In this document: positions 16,999-26,100 of the stretch, in pieces
Layout: each line of letters opens with the position of its first letter
Numbering within the stretch: position 1 is the stretch's first letter
Origin: JBBREP01 sp036501845
GTDB taxonomy: Bacteria > Actinomycetota > Acidimicrobiia > IMCC26256 > PALSA-610
Assembly: GCA_036501845.1 (NCBI GenBank)
Contig: DASXZO010000001.1
Location: 1-62,115, forward strand
Reading direction: 5' to 3'
DNA length: 62,115 nt
Notes under the pieces: model-generated
Seen by the model: only the letters and a program-made list of their open reading frames with translations
The model's database searches: none
Told to the model about the DNA's origin: nothing
Program-made: the position numbers and the translations under genes

Positions 16999-18413
16999 TC
17001 GTCGTGCAATCCGGCGAGGTGACGGGCGAAGCCGATCGCGCGTGAGCCGTCGTAGGCGCGGAAGATCTGCATCTTCTCGGCTTCGATACTGCCCTCGGCG
17101 TGCACCGCGAGCACCGCGTGATAGCCGCCGAACTCGCGCACGGTGAGGTCGGAGATCAAGTTGATCATCGCGAGCCGTTCGCCCGCGGGTGCCGCGGCCG
17201 CGAAATACTTTTCCAGCACGGGGCGGATCTCGGGGTTGTCCCAGTCGGCACCGCCCGGGCCGGTGGCGAGCAGACCGCCGGCGCAGTCCTGCACCGTGCG
17301 GACCGCCTCGTGGAAGCCGGTGGCGAACGTGTATTTGGCGATGTTCGTGGTGGCGCTGTCGGGCCGGCAGTAGCCGTCGGGTCCCACGCGCCCGCGGCGC
17401 GCCGCGGCCTCGATGAGTGTGCGCACCGTCTCGTTGTAGATCACCAGGTGCGTGAGCTTGTCGCGAATGTGGCTGGCGCCGATCACGCCGTTCATGCGGG
17501 CGATCTCGGCCGCGCACCCGACGAAGGCGTCGAGCAACGGCAGCTTGTACGACACCGCGGTGAAGCGGTGGTACTCCACGAACGCGAGCGCGATCGGCCC
17601 GGCGAGCTCGGGCCGGCGGAAGCAGAACACGCGCTCCCACGGCACGAACACGTCGTCGAACACAGTGAGCGTCTCGAGCATCTTGTGCTTCGACGAAGCC
17701 GGGTACTCCCAGGGATGGCGGTCGCCGGCTGAATACGGGCTCACGTACATCGACAGGCCGGGCGTGCTCGGCTCCACTGCGAAAGCGATGGCGTAGTCGG
17801 CGTCCTCGGCGCGCATCGCGCGGGTGGGGAGCACGAGGATCTCGTTGCAGTTCGGCGTGAGGCTCGTGTGCACCTTGGCCCCGCGCACCACGATGCCCTC
17901 GTCGGAACGGTCGACGACGTGCACGTGGAGGTCAGGGTCGGACTGTTCGTGCGGCGCCTTGGTGCGATCGCCCTTCACGTCGGTTTGGGCGACCGCCACC
18001 GCGAGGTCGTCGCGCCGCACCCGCTCGTAGAACGCGCGCAGCCGTACGAGGTCTTCGTCCTGCAGCACGCCGAGCAGCGCGAACATGGCGTCGCTGCCCA
18101 CGTCCTTGATCGACAGCAGCGTGCCGCCGAGCGCGGTGGTGCGCTCGACGAGCGCCATACGCGCGAGCAGGTCGTCGGTGCTGCGCGGGATCCGGTAGTA
18201 GGCGCTGTAGCGCTCACCTGTGTCGGGATCGATCGCGACCGCGAGAGGTTCGTGGGCCGCATCGTGACTTGCTTCGAAGTCGATCGCGGAATGGTCGACG
18301 GCCACGCGCAGGTCGGCATCGTCGAGCACACACGGCACCCGCGCGCCGCGATACCAGAGCACGCGCCCATCGCGCAGCGACGCGCGGTACTCGTCAGCAG
18401 TGCGCAATCCCAT
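16995..18413 (-). CDS. 4-hydroxyphenylacetate 3-hydroxylase / 4-hydroxybutyryl-CoA dehydratase family protein
   Basis: A 472-residue member of the HpaB/AbfD superfamily, flavin-dependent enzymes with an acyl-CoA-dehydrogenase-like fold. Family blocks are visible: RTADEYRASL at the start, AYYRIPRSTDDL near residue 71, and VPWERVF at 258-264, then YHRFTAVSYK. In 4-hydroxybutyryl-CoA dehydratase the Fe-S cluster is held by two early cysteines, a histidine and a cysteine seven residues later. Here His282 is present but the +7 position is Tyr289, and no cysteine pair occurs around residues 85-115. It should therefore lack the cluster and is more likely a monooxygenase or an isomerase-like member. 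No flavin reductase partner is adjacent. It is isolated within the polysaccharide region. Confidence 0.8.
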   Translation of the reverse strand: MGLRTADEYRASLRDGRVLWYRGARVPCVLDDADLRVAVDHSAIDFEASHDAAHEPLAVAIDPDTGERYSAYYRIPRSTDDLLARMALVERTTALGGTLLSIKDVGSDAMFALLGVLQDEDLVRLRAFYERVRRDDLAVAVAQTDVKGDRTKAPHEQSDPDLHVHVVDRSDEGIVVRGAKVHTSLTPNCNEILVLPTRAMRAEDADYAIAFAVEPSTPGLSMYVSPYSAGDRHPWEYPASSKHKMLETLTVFDDVFVPWERVFCFRRPELAGPIALAFVEYHRFTAVSYKLPLLDAFVGCAAEIARMNGVIGASHIRDKLTHLVIYNETVRTLIEAAARRGRVGPDGYCRPDSATTNIAKYTFATGFHEAVRTVQDCAGGLLATGPGGADWDNPEIRPVLEKYFAAAAPAGERLAMINLISDLTVREFGGYHAVLAVHAEGSIEAEKMQIFRAYDGSRAIGFARHLAGLHDD

Positions 18414-18507
18414 TGGCGTGGCACGTTACGCGCTCCCATGCTTGTCCCGACGCTACGGATTCGCTTCCTCTCCGAGGCGCCCCGCCCTCGTGAGTAGGAA
18501 GTTGGCG

Positions 18508-19308
18508 TCAGTGGGAAGTAGGAAGGCGATCGCGCAGGGGTGGTGCGGCGCGATTGGTGAGGACCTTGTCGATCTTGGCGAGCATGCGGCTGCGTCCCAG
18601 CCACATGAGGCGCGAGAAGCGACCAAGTTCGGGGCGTGGGCGGAAGGGCTCCCCGGGGTCGAGGTCGTAGGGGTGGCAGTAGAGCCAGAGCACCTCGTCG
18701 GGCTGCGACCGCGCCAGCCCGAACTGCACGAACGCGTGCGGCAGCACGCGCAGGTAGGCGCCGCCGAGATACGGATTCGCCAGGCCGCCAAACCTGGCGA
18801 TGGGGCAGGGGAGCTCGTGCAACCCGTTGGGCCAGCGAAACGGATGGCGCGGCGCTGTGGGGTCGCCCCAGAGCATGCTGCGGGCGGGCAGCACGCTCGA
18901 CGAGTAGGTGAAGCCGGCCTCCACCAGCGCGTCGAGCGTGGCGTCGGCGCCCGATACGAGCGAGAACATCGGTGCCCGGAAACCGATCACGGGTGCCTGC
19001 GCGAGCTGTTCGAGCGTGTCGCGCCCTCGGCGCAGGTCGGAGCGCAACGTGGCGGGGTCGATCTCGGCGAGCGGGCGATGCTCCCAACCGTGGAGGGCGA
19101 TCTCGTGGCCCGCAGCCGCGACGGCACGCACTGCGTCGGGCATCTGCGCGGCCAGTTCGCCGACCACGAAGAACGTGCCCCGGATCGACCGCGCGCCGAG
19201 GAACTCGAGCAACTGTTCGGTGATCGCCGGCGCGCGGAGTGCCTCACCCGGCGGCGCGTAATCCTCGACATCGGCCGTGAACGTGATCAGCCGCTCCGAC
19301 GCGGCCAC
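18508..19308 (-). CDS. Polysaccharide deacetylase (NodB-type)
   Basis: A 266-residue carbohydrate esterase 4-type protein. The catalytic and metal motifs are visible: TADVEDY with Asp13 and Asp16, and HGWEH with His73 and His77, followed by the RAPMFS block. The DVEDY form is typical of deacetylases linked to exopolysaccharide loci. GTG 19308 lies one base after the stop of the upstream GNAT-like gene, so it is the last gene of a four-gene minus-strand operon (methyltransferase, GT2, GNAT-like, deacetylase). There is no signal peptide, so it may act on a cytoplasmic or lipid-linked intermediate. Confidence 0.85.
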   Translation of the reverse strand: MAASERLITFTADVEDYAPPGEALRAPAITEQLLEFLGARSIRGTFFVVGELAAQMPDAVRAVAAAGHEIALHGWEHRPLAEIDPATLRSDLRRGRDTLEQLAQAPVIGFRAPMFSLVSGADATLDALVEAGFTYSSSVLPARSMLWGDPTAPRHPFRWPNGLHELPCPIARFGGLANPYLGGAYLRVLPHAFVQFGLARSQPDEVLWLYCHPYDLDPGEPFRPRPELGRFSRLMWLGRSRMLAKIDKVLTNRAAPPLRDRLPTSH

Positions 19309-19309
19309 C

Positions 19310-20287
19310 TCAGTAGGCGTCCATGTCGAGCAGTTCCCAGGTGTCGAGCGCGAACGAGCCGGCATCGATCGCGCGCGCATCGGTCGAGCCTGTGTCGAGC
19401 ACCTTCAACACCACGTTCAACGGCGACGGCTGGAGTCGCCGCGGGATCGTGATGCCGCGCACCTGCACGTGGGCGTTCCAGCCCACGTACAACACGAACG
19501 GCGTGCGGTGCGCCACCGACGCGGCGCGCACGAGGTGGGGGATACGCAACGGCAGCGTTGCGCCGCGGCGCGGGAACACCTTGAGCAGCACCGCCACGGG
19601 CACGTGCAGCGGCGCCGGCGCGCAATGCGTCACTGCGATCGCGTCGTCGGCCACGTGGAGCGTGTAGCCGCCGTCAGGTCGCGAGAGCCGCCAGCGCAAG
19701 AAGTCGGTGTCCCACGACTGCGCCCACCCCGACACCGGAACCCAGTCGAGATCCTGGGTCACTTCTTCGAAACGGTGCGACGCGAGGAACGTCGCATCCA
19801 CGTCGTGGCGCTCCACTCGCCCGCGCGGCGCTCCCGAGCGATTTCGCCCAGGTGTGGGCACGAGCAGGCGCGCGCGCATCGGGCCGAGGCGTTGCCAGCC
19901 GAAGCGGTCGACGACCACCACGGTCGACTGGTCGTTGCCCACGCCCACCATTGCTGGCGCGCCCGTGGCCGCGGCGCGCTCGTACATGCGCGTGGCCATG
20001 CGCCGGAACGACCCCGAACGCCGGATCGTGGAATCGGTGGCAACGTTGCTGGAGAAGATGAACGGGCTCGCACCGCTTGCGTCGCGGAAACGGGTGGGCA
20101 GCACGGCGTAGTGACCCACCCGGCGGCCGCTCTCGGCGTCGTCGTCCTGCTCCTGGAGCGCGGGCCCGCGCGGGTTGTCGTCGTAGAACCAGCGGAGGTA
20201 GCCAGGGTGTCCGAAGCGTGGCCCGTCGAGTTCGGCGACGAGCAGGCGGCGGGTCGCGGCGTGCGGGTCGTCGGCGTCAGGCGGCAT
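19310..20287 (-). CDS. GNAT-like protein in polysaccharide operon
   Basis: A 325-residue protein. ATG 20287 overlaps the end of the upstream GT2 gene by 11 bases. The first half looks like a GNAT acyltransferase: a hydrophobic strand with a PTRFR motif, a central segment with an RRSGSFRRMATRMYERA helix, and the MVGVGNDQS strand that usually follows. The C-terminal half is diverged, possibly a second GNAT-like lobe. In an operon with a deacetylase and glycosyltransferases it may acylate an amino sugar exposed by deacetylation; this is inference. No close named family recognised. Confidence 0.6.
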   Translation of the reverse strand: MPPDADDPHAATRRLLVAELDGPRFGHPGYLRWFYDDNPRGPALQEQDDDAESGRRVGHYAVLPTRFRDASGASPFIFSSNVATDSTIRRSGSFRRMATRMYERAAATGAPAMVGVGNDQSTVVVVDRFGWQRLGPMRARLLVPTPGRNRSGAPRGRVERHDVDATFLASHRFEEVTQDLDWVPVSGWAQSWDTDFLRWRLSRPDGGYTLHVADDAIAVTHCAPAPLHVPVAVLLKVFPRRGATLPLRIPHLVRAASVAHRTPFVLYVGWNAHVQVRGITIPRRLQPSPLNVVLKVLDTGSTDARAIDAGSFALDTWELLDMDAY

Positions 20288-21011
20288 GAGCCCGGCGGCG
20301 GCGCAGGATCCGGTCGCGCAGCCCCCACCACGTGACCGCGAGCATGGCTTCGAACACGATCCGCGACGACATCTTCGACGTGCCGCGCTCGCGGTCGATG
20401 AAGGTGATCGGCACCTCCACGATGCGCCCACCCACCTGGTGCACCTTGTAGGCGGTCTCCACCTGCACGAGATAACCCTCGCCACGCGTCTCGCCGTGAT
20501 GGATCGCGTCGAGGATGCCCGAACGGAAGGCACGGAATCCTGCGGTGGAGTCCTTCACGGGGTGGCCGAGTGCGGCGTGCACGTAGCGGTTGCCCCAGCG
20601 CGACAGCGCCAGTCGGTGCGCGGGCCAGTTCGGCATCGCACCACCCGGCACGTAGCGCGACCCGATGGCGAGATCGGCGCCTCGTTCCACCTCACCCACG
20701 AGCGACGGCAGCGCCTCGGGCTGGTGCGACAGGTCGGCATCCATCTCGCAGAGGATCTCGTAGCCACGGGCTCGTCCGACGAGGAAGCCGGCGCGGTAGG
20801 CCGCGCCCAAGCCCGCCTTCCCGGGTCGCACGAGCACCTCGATCTGGCCGAGCTCCTCGGCGACGGCGCGCGCCAGTTCGGCGGTGCCGTCGCTGCTGTT
20901 GTCGTCGAGCACGAGGATGTCGTAGTCGGGGGCCGCGGCGCGCGTGCGCCGCAACACGATCTCGATGTTCTCGATCTCGTTGTACGTGGGGATGCAGACG
21001 AGCGTGCGCAA
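20277..21011 (-). CDS. Family 2 glycosyltransferase, polyprenol monophosphomannose synthase-like
   Basis: About 244 residues with the dolichol-phosphate-mannose synthase signature: VCIPTYNE at the start, VLDDNSSDGT at about 34-43, CEMDADLSHQPEALP with the DAD metal motif at 91-93, GSRYVPGG, and the late GRIVEVPITFIDRERGTSKM block. It should make a polyprenyl-phosphate sugar donor for the GT-C enzymes nearby. There is no in-frame ATG or GTG near the conserved N-terminus. TTG 21011 with GAAGAG upstream is my best start; CTG slightly upstream is also possible. No C-terminal membrane domain is present, unlike Actinobacterial Ppm1 fusions. Confidence 0.82.
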   Translation of the reverse strand: MRTLVCIPTYNEIENIEIVLRRTRAAAPDYDILVLDDNSSDGTAELARAVAEELGQIEVLVRPGKAGLGAAYRAGFLVGRARGYEILCEMDADLSHQPEALPSLVGEVERGADLAIGSRYVPGGAMPNWPAHRLALSRWGNRYVHAALGHPVKDSTAGFRAFRSGILDAIHHGETRGEGYLVQVETAYKVHQVGGRIVEVPITFIDRERGTSKMSSRIVFEAMLAVTWWGLRDRILRRRRAHAA

Positions 21012-21031
21012 CAGAATCTCTTCGACGGCCG

Positions 21032-21826
21032 TCAGGCGACCCGTGCGCGCGGCCGGCGGGCGATGGCGAACAGCACTGGGGTGGTGGTCACGACCGAATC
21101 GTTCATGTAGAGGTGCGAGTCGTCGAGTCCGGAGCCGATGCCGGTGGTCTTCGACCCGAGCACGCGGTACACCATCGGCAGCACCCGCTCGTAGGCCCAC
21201 ACATACGTACGTTGCGGGAGGTGTTTGCGCAGCTCGAAGCGGTCGAGGCGCAGGAGCCGCTCGCCCGACGCGCGCCGGCGCCCGAAGTCGGCGGCGAACG
21301 CGTCGTCGCCTTCGAGCCCGAGCACGGTCACGTCGTCGAAGAACAATCGCAGGAGCGAGTCGAGTTGCGGCGGTTCGAAGTCGTACACGTGGAAGGGATT
21401 CTCGAAGTCGGCCGGGTGGTTCGGCGTGAGCACGAACACGGTGCCGTCGGGCGCGACGAGGCGGGCGAGCTCGGCCACATGGCGTTCGGGTTGCGTGAAG
21501 TGCTCCACGACGTGTGAGGAGCACACCCAGTCGATGCTGTGGTCGCGCAGTCCGAGGCGCGAGCCGTCCATGGCCCCGAACCCAGCATGGCCGGGCGCTC
21601 CGTATTTCGCCTGGGCGCCGATTGCCGTGGGCGCGTCGTAGTCGATCCCGATCACGAAGCGATCAGGAGCTGAGAGCCGCATCGTCGCGTCGCCCACGCC
21701 GCAGCCGATGTCGAGCACGGTGCCCGGCCCGAGGCGGGCGGCCACCTCCCGGTAGCCGGCTTCGTGGAGCGCGATCAGCGAGTCGGGTGTGGAGCCCTCG
21801 ATCGGCCGCTCACCCGTCAGCTTCAT
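21032..21826 (-). CDS. Class I SAM-dependent methyltransferase
   Basis: A 264-residue methyltransferase. The SAM-binding motif VLDIGCGVGDAT is at residues 38-49, an acidic residue ends the next strand (GIDYD), and the SSHVVEHF motif follows. These place it in the Methyltransf_11/25 group acting on small molecules or glycans. ATG 21826 is chosen because the conserved MKLTGERPIEG start, common in this group, begins there. It is the first gene of the operon that continues with GT2, GNAT-like and deacetylase genes, 20 bases before the GT2 start. It may O-methylate a sugar of the surface glycan; inference from context. Confidence 0.82.
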   Translation of the reverse strand: MKLTGERPIEGSTPDSLIALHEAGYREVAARLGPGTVLDIGCGVGDATMRLSAPDRFVIGIDYDAPTAIGAQAKYGAPGHAGFGAMDGSRLGLRDHSIDWVCSSHVVEHFTQPERHVAELARLVAPDGTVFVLTPNHPADFENPFHVYDFEPPQLDSLLRLFFDDVTVLGLEGDDAFAADFGRRRASGERLLRLDRFELRKHLPQRTYVWAYERVLPMVYRVLGSKTTGIGSGLDDSHLYMNDSVVTTTPVLFAIARRPRARVA

Positions 21827-21959
21827 GGCGGCGCAGATTAGGACCTGAGACCCGTCGGGGAACGGGCCGCGGCGCTCGGCGCGCCTGTGGTCACGTGCTC
21901 GCGTTGAGAATCGCGCCACGTTGTGCGGGTTGCGCAACGGGGCGCGTTGGGCGCTCTTC

Positions 21960-21965
21960 TAGCAT
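21960..21965 (+). promoter_or_regulatory. Possible -10 hexamer TAGCAT
   Basis: TAGCAT ends 8 bases before the GTG 21974 start of the GT4 gene, compatible with a leaderless or very short leader transcript. No clear ribosome site or -35 is seen in the same stretch. Confidence 0.3.
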
Positions 21966-21973
21966 TGCGGCCC

Positions 21974-23143
21974 GTGGCTGGAGCCGGGGAGGGTGCTGAC
22001 GTCGTCGACAAGCTCGGCGATCTCGCGGCCGAGGCGGGCATCGGTCGGATCCACGTGCTCGCCTGGCGCGACCTCGACGACCCCGAGGCAGGCGGGTCGG
22101 AGCTGCACGCCCACGAGGTGCTGCGACTCTGGAGTGCGGCGGGGATCGAGATCAACCTCCGCACGTCGTACTCGGCCGGCAAGCCCCAGGTGGTGTGGCG
22201 CGACGGCTACCGGGTGATCCGCAAGGCCGGTCGCTACCTCGTGTTCCCCCGGTCGGTGTTGAGCGAGGTGACGAACCGTCACGGCCAGCGCGACGCACTC
22301 GTGGAGATCTGGAACGGCATGCCGTTCTTCTCGCCGCTGTGGTGCCGCGGCCCGCGGATGACGTGGCTGCATCACGTGCACGACACGATGTGGGAGATGA
22401 CGTTGCCGCCGCGGCTCGCGCGCTTCGGTCGCGCGATCGAGTTCGATCTGGCGCCGCCGGTATATCGCCTCACCCGCACCCCGATCGTGACGCTGTCCGA
22501 GTCGTCGAAACAGGAGCTCGTGGAGCGCCTGCACTTCCGGGCGCGCGACGTGCACGTGATCCCGGTGGGGATCGGTGCGCAGTACACGCCCGGCGGCCCG
22601 GCCAAGTCGCCCATACCGCTCGTGGTGGCGGTTGGGCGGCTCGTGCCCGTGAAGCAGTTCCCGCAACTCGTCGACGCGCTCATCGATGCGCGCCGGCGCG
22701 TGCCCAACCTCGAGGCCGTGATCGTGGGCGAGGGCTACGACCGCGCCATCATCGAGCAGCGCATCGCCGAGGCACAGGCCGAGGGCTGGTTGCGTCTCGC
22801 CGGATTCGTGCACGAGGACGAGAAGGTCGACTGGTATCGCCGCGCCTGGCTCGTGGCGAGCGCGTCGGCTCACGAAGGATGGGGGATGACGGTGACCGAG
22901 GCCGCGGCGTGCGGCACGCCCTCAGTGGTCACCGACATCGCCGGTCACCGCGACGCAGTCGCGCCTGGCCGCTCCGGGCTGCTCGTGTCGAGCCCCGACG
23001 AGCTCGGCGCGGCGATGGCGCGCGTGCTCACCGACGACGCACTACGCGCGCAACTCTCGGCCGGCGCGCTCGAACACTCGGCGCGCTTCACGTGGGGCGC
23101 GACGGCATTCGGAACGCTGCAGGTCTTGTGCGGCGAACGGTGA
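21974..23143 (+). CDS. Family 4 (GT-B) glycosyltransferase
   Basis: A 389-residue retaining GT-B enzyme. The C-terminal domain has the family signature: VAVGRLVPVKQF, then a GEGYDR strand, and the SAHEGWGMTVTEAAACGTPSV block (near residues 297-317) with the E-x7-E nucleotide-sugar contacts. The N-terminal domain begins with HVLAWRDLDDPEAGGSE, typical of a GT4 subgroup in actinobacterial envelope clusters. GTG 21974 is preferred; the longer frame from 21923 would extend into the divergent promoter. Its stop overlaps the GTG of the AftD-like gene (GTGA), so the two are coupled and probably work on the same glycan. Confidence 0.85.
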   Translation: MAGAGEGADVVDKLGDLAAEAGIGRIHVLAWRDLDDPEAGGSELHAHEVLRLWSAAGIEINLRTSYSAGKPQVVWRDGYRVIRKAGRYLVFPRSVLSEVTNRHGQRDALVEIWNGMPFFSPLWCRGPRMTWLHHVHDTMWEMTLPPRLARFGRAIEFDLAPPVYRLTRTPIVTLSESSKQELVERLHFRARDVHVIPVGIGAQYTPGGPAKSPIPLVVAVGRLVPVKQFPQLVDALIDARRRVPNLEAVIVGEGYDRAIIEQRIAEAQAEGWLRLAGFVHEDEKVDWYRRAWLVASASAHEGWGMTVTEAAACGTPSVVTDIAGHRDAVAPGRSGLLVSSPDELGAAMARVLTDDALRAQLSAGALEHSARFTWGATAFGTLQVLCGER

Positions 23144-26100
23144 CCGAAGCCCCACCGGCCACACCACTGCAACGCAGGCTCGGCTACGCAGCGATCGCGC
23201 TGTTGGCCTATGTGCCCCTGCTGTTCACGCAGCCGGGCAAGGTGGTCGCCGACACGAAGAGCTATCTCTACATCGATCCGGCGCGGCTGCTCGGGCGGGC
23301 CGCTTCGATGTGGGACCCCAACATCGGTTTCGGCACGGTCACGCACCAGAACATCGGCTACCTGTTCCCGATGGGTCCGTGGTTCTACGCGTTCAATGCG
23401 GTGCACGTGCCGATGTGGGTGTCGCAGCGCCTGTGGCTCGGCACGATCATTGCCTTCGCCGGCTTCGGCGTGCTCTACCTCGCCCGCTCGATGGCCATGC
23501 GAGGACCGGGCGTACCGGTCGCGGTGCTGCTCTACATGTTCAGCCCGTACTCGCTGCACTACGCGTCGCGCATATCGGTGCTGCTCGGTCCGTGGGCCGC
23601 GTTGCCGTGGATGATCGGGCTCACGCACTACGCGCTGCGCGACGGCGGGTGGCGCTATCCCGCGATCTTCGCCCTCGTGGTGCAAGTGGTGGGCGGCGTG
23701 AACGCCACCGCACTGATCTTTGCCGGCCTCGGGCCGGTGCTCTGGATCATGTGGGAACTGTGGGGAAGTCGCGATACCACGTGGCGGCGCGCGCTCTCGG
23801 TGACGCTGCGCATGGGCGGGCTCACGCTTGTCGCGTCGCTCTGGTGGATCGCGGGGCTCAACCTGCAGGGGAGCTACGGGCTCGACATCCTCAACTACAC
23901 CGAGACGGTGAAGGCCGTGTCGCGCACGTCGACACCCAACGAGATCCTGCGCGGTCTGGGCTACTGGTTCTTCTACGGGCGCGACCGGCTCGGTCCGTGG
24001 ATCGAGTCGGCCGTCAACTACACGCAACGGCCGCGCATCATCCTCACGGGCTACGGGGTGTCGGTGCTGGCGCTGTTCGCGGCCGCGCTCGTGCGCTGGC
24101 GCGACCGCGGCTTCTTCGTAGTAATGGCGCTGGTCGGCGTCGTGATCGGCGTGGGCGCCTACCCCTACAGCAATCCGACACCCCTGGGCGGACTCTTCAA
24201 GACCTTCGCGAACTCGAGCAGTGCAGGCCTCGCGCTGCGCAGCACCGGCCGCGCGATCCCGCTCGTGATCCTCGGCTTGGCGATGGTGCTCGGCGCCGGC
24301 ATCACCGCCCTGTCTGCGTGGATGTTCGCCAACGTACGGTTCTCTCGCTACGCGCTCTTGCCGTCGATCGTGATCGGCGCGGCGATCCTTTCGGCCTTCC
24401 CTGCGCTCTACGACGGCACGTACTACGGCAAGAACCTCGAGCGGCCCGAGCAGATCCCGAAGGCGTGGCAGCAGACGGCTGCCCACTTGAACGCCGAGCC
24501 GCACAGCACACGCGTGCTGGAAGAGCCGGGCGCCGACTTCGCGTCGTACAGCTGGGGCAGCACCGTCGACCCGATCACCCCGGGCATGATGGACCGCCCC
24601 TACGTGGCGCGCGAGCTGATCCCGTACGGCAGCCCGCCGTCGGCTGATCTGCTCAACTCGCTCGACCATCGCATCCAGGAAGGCGTGCTCGACCCCGCCG
24701 GCCTTGTCGACGTGCTGCGGCGCGCCGGCATCGGCGAGGTGGTGTTGCGCAACGACATCCAGTGGGAGCGTTACAACCTCGTGCGGCCGCGCGAGCTCGA
24801 AGACCTGCTCGCCAACGTGCCGCAGTTGAAGGTGGAGGCTGCGTACGGTCCATTGGTGTCGCCCGACGTGGAGCTCGGCATCACCGACGAGCGCACGTTG
24901 AACCCCACCGAAGCGGCCACCAAGGACCCGCACGAGGTCGTGGTGCTGCACGTGCCCGACCAGACGCCGATCGTGCACGCCGACTCGGCCCAAGCACCGG
25001 TGATCATCGGCGGCGGTGACGGCGAGGGCTTCATCGACGCGTCCGACGCGGGTCTGCTCGCGGGCAACGGGGTGGTGCTGGCGTCGGCCGCGTACGAGCA
25101 CGACCCCGCGCAGTTGCGCAAGCTCGCGGGTTCCAACGCCACGCTCGTGCTCACCGACGAGAACCGCAAGCGCGCCGAACGCTGGAGCAGTGTGCTCGAG
25201 AACCTCGGCTACACCGAGCAGGCCGGTGAGAAGCCGCTCGAAGTCGACACGAGCGACCAGCGCCTCCAAGTGTTTCCCGGTGCCGACGACAACGCCTACA
25301 CCACCGTGCGCCAGGAGGGCGTGAAGAGCGTGCAGGCCACCTCGTACGGCAACGACATCACGTACACACCAGAAGACCGTGCGGCGATGGCGTTCGACAA
25401 CAATCTCAATACCGGCTGGCACACGGGCGCGTTCGGTGAGGTGGTGGGCCAACGTATTCAGGCCGAGCTGCTGCACCCGATCACCACCGGCCAGATCGGT
25501 CTGGTGCAGACGCTGCACGGCCCGCGCGACCGCTACGTCACGAAGGTGCACATCACCTTCGACAAGGGCCCGCCCATCGACGCCACCCTCGACCCCGTGT
25601 CACGCACACCCAAGGGTCAGACGATCCACTTCCCCGCGCGCACCTTCAGCCGGGTGTCGATCCAGATCTCGGGCACCAACGAAGGTGGTCCGCTGTTCGG
25701 CGGTGAGTCGGCTGTGGGCTTCGAGGAGATCCGCATCGCCGACGAACACACGCACCAGCCCGTCCGCGTGCACGAAGTGACGATCCTGCCCACCGATCTG
25801 CTGAAGGCGTTCGGTGCTTCGTCGCTGTCGCACCCGCTCGTGGTCACGTTCAACCGCCAGCGCGTGCGGGAGGAGCCACCGCGCACCGATCCCGAAGCCA
25901 ACCTCGATCGCCAGATCACCTTGCCCACCGCTCGCTCGTTCTCGCTCGAGGGTGACGCGCACGTGTACTCACTCGCCGTGCAACCGCGCGACATCGACGC
26001 CGTGCTCGGCCAAACCGGTTCCGCGAGCGCATGGGCCCACCAGTTCTTGCAAGGGTGCCTCACGTGTCGCGGCGCGGCCGCGTTCGACGGCAACCCGAAA

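Noticed and set aside
16995..18413. 4-hydroxybutyryl-CoA dehydratase function.
   Set aside because: The cluster ligands other than His282 are missing, so the dehydratase reaction is not supported.
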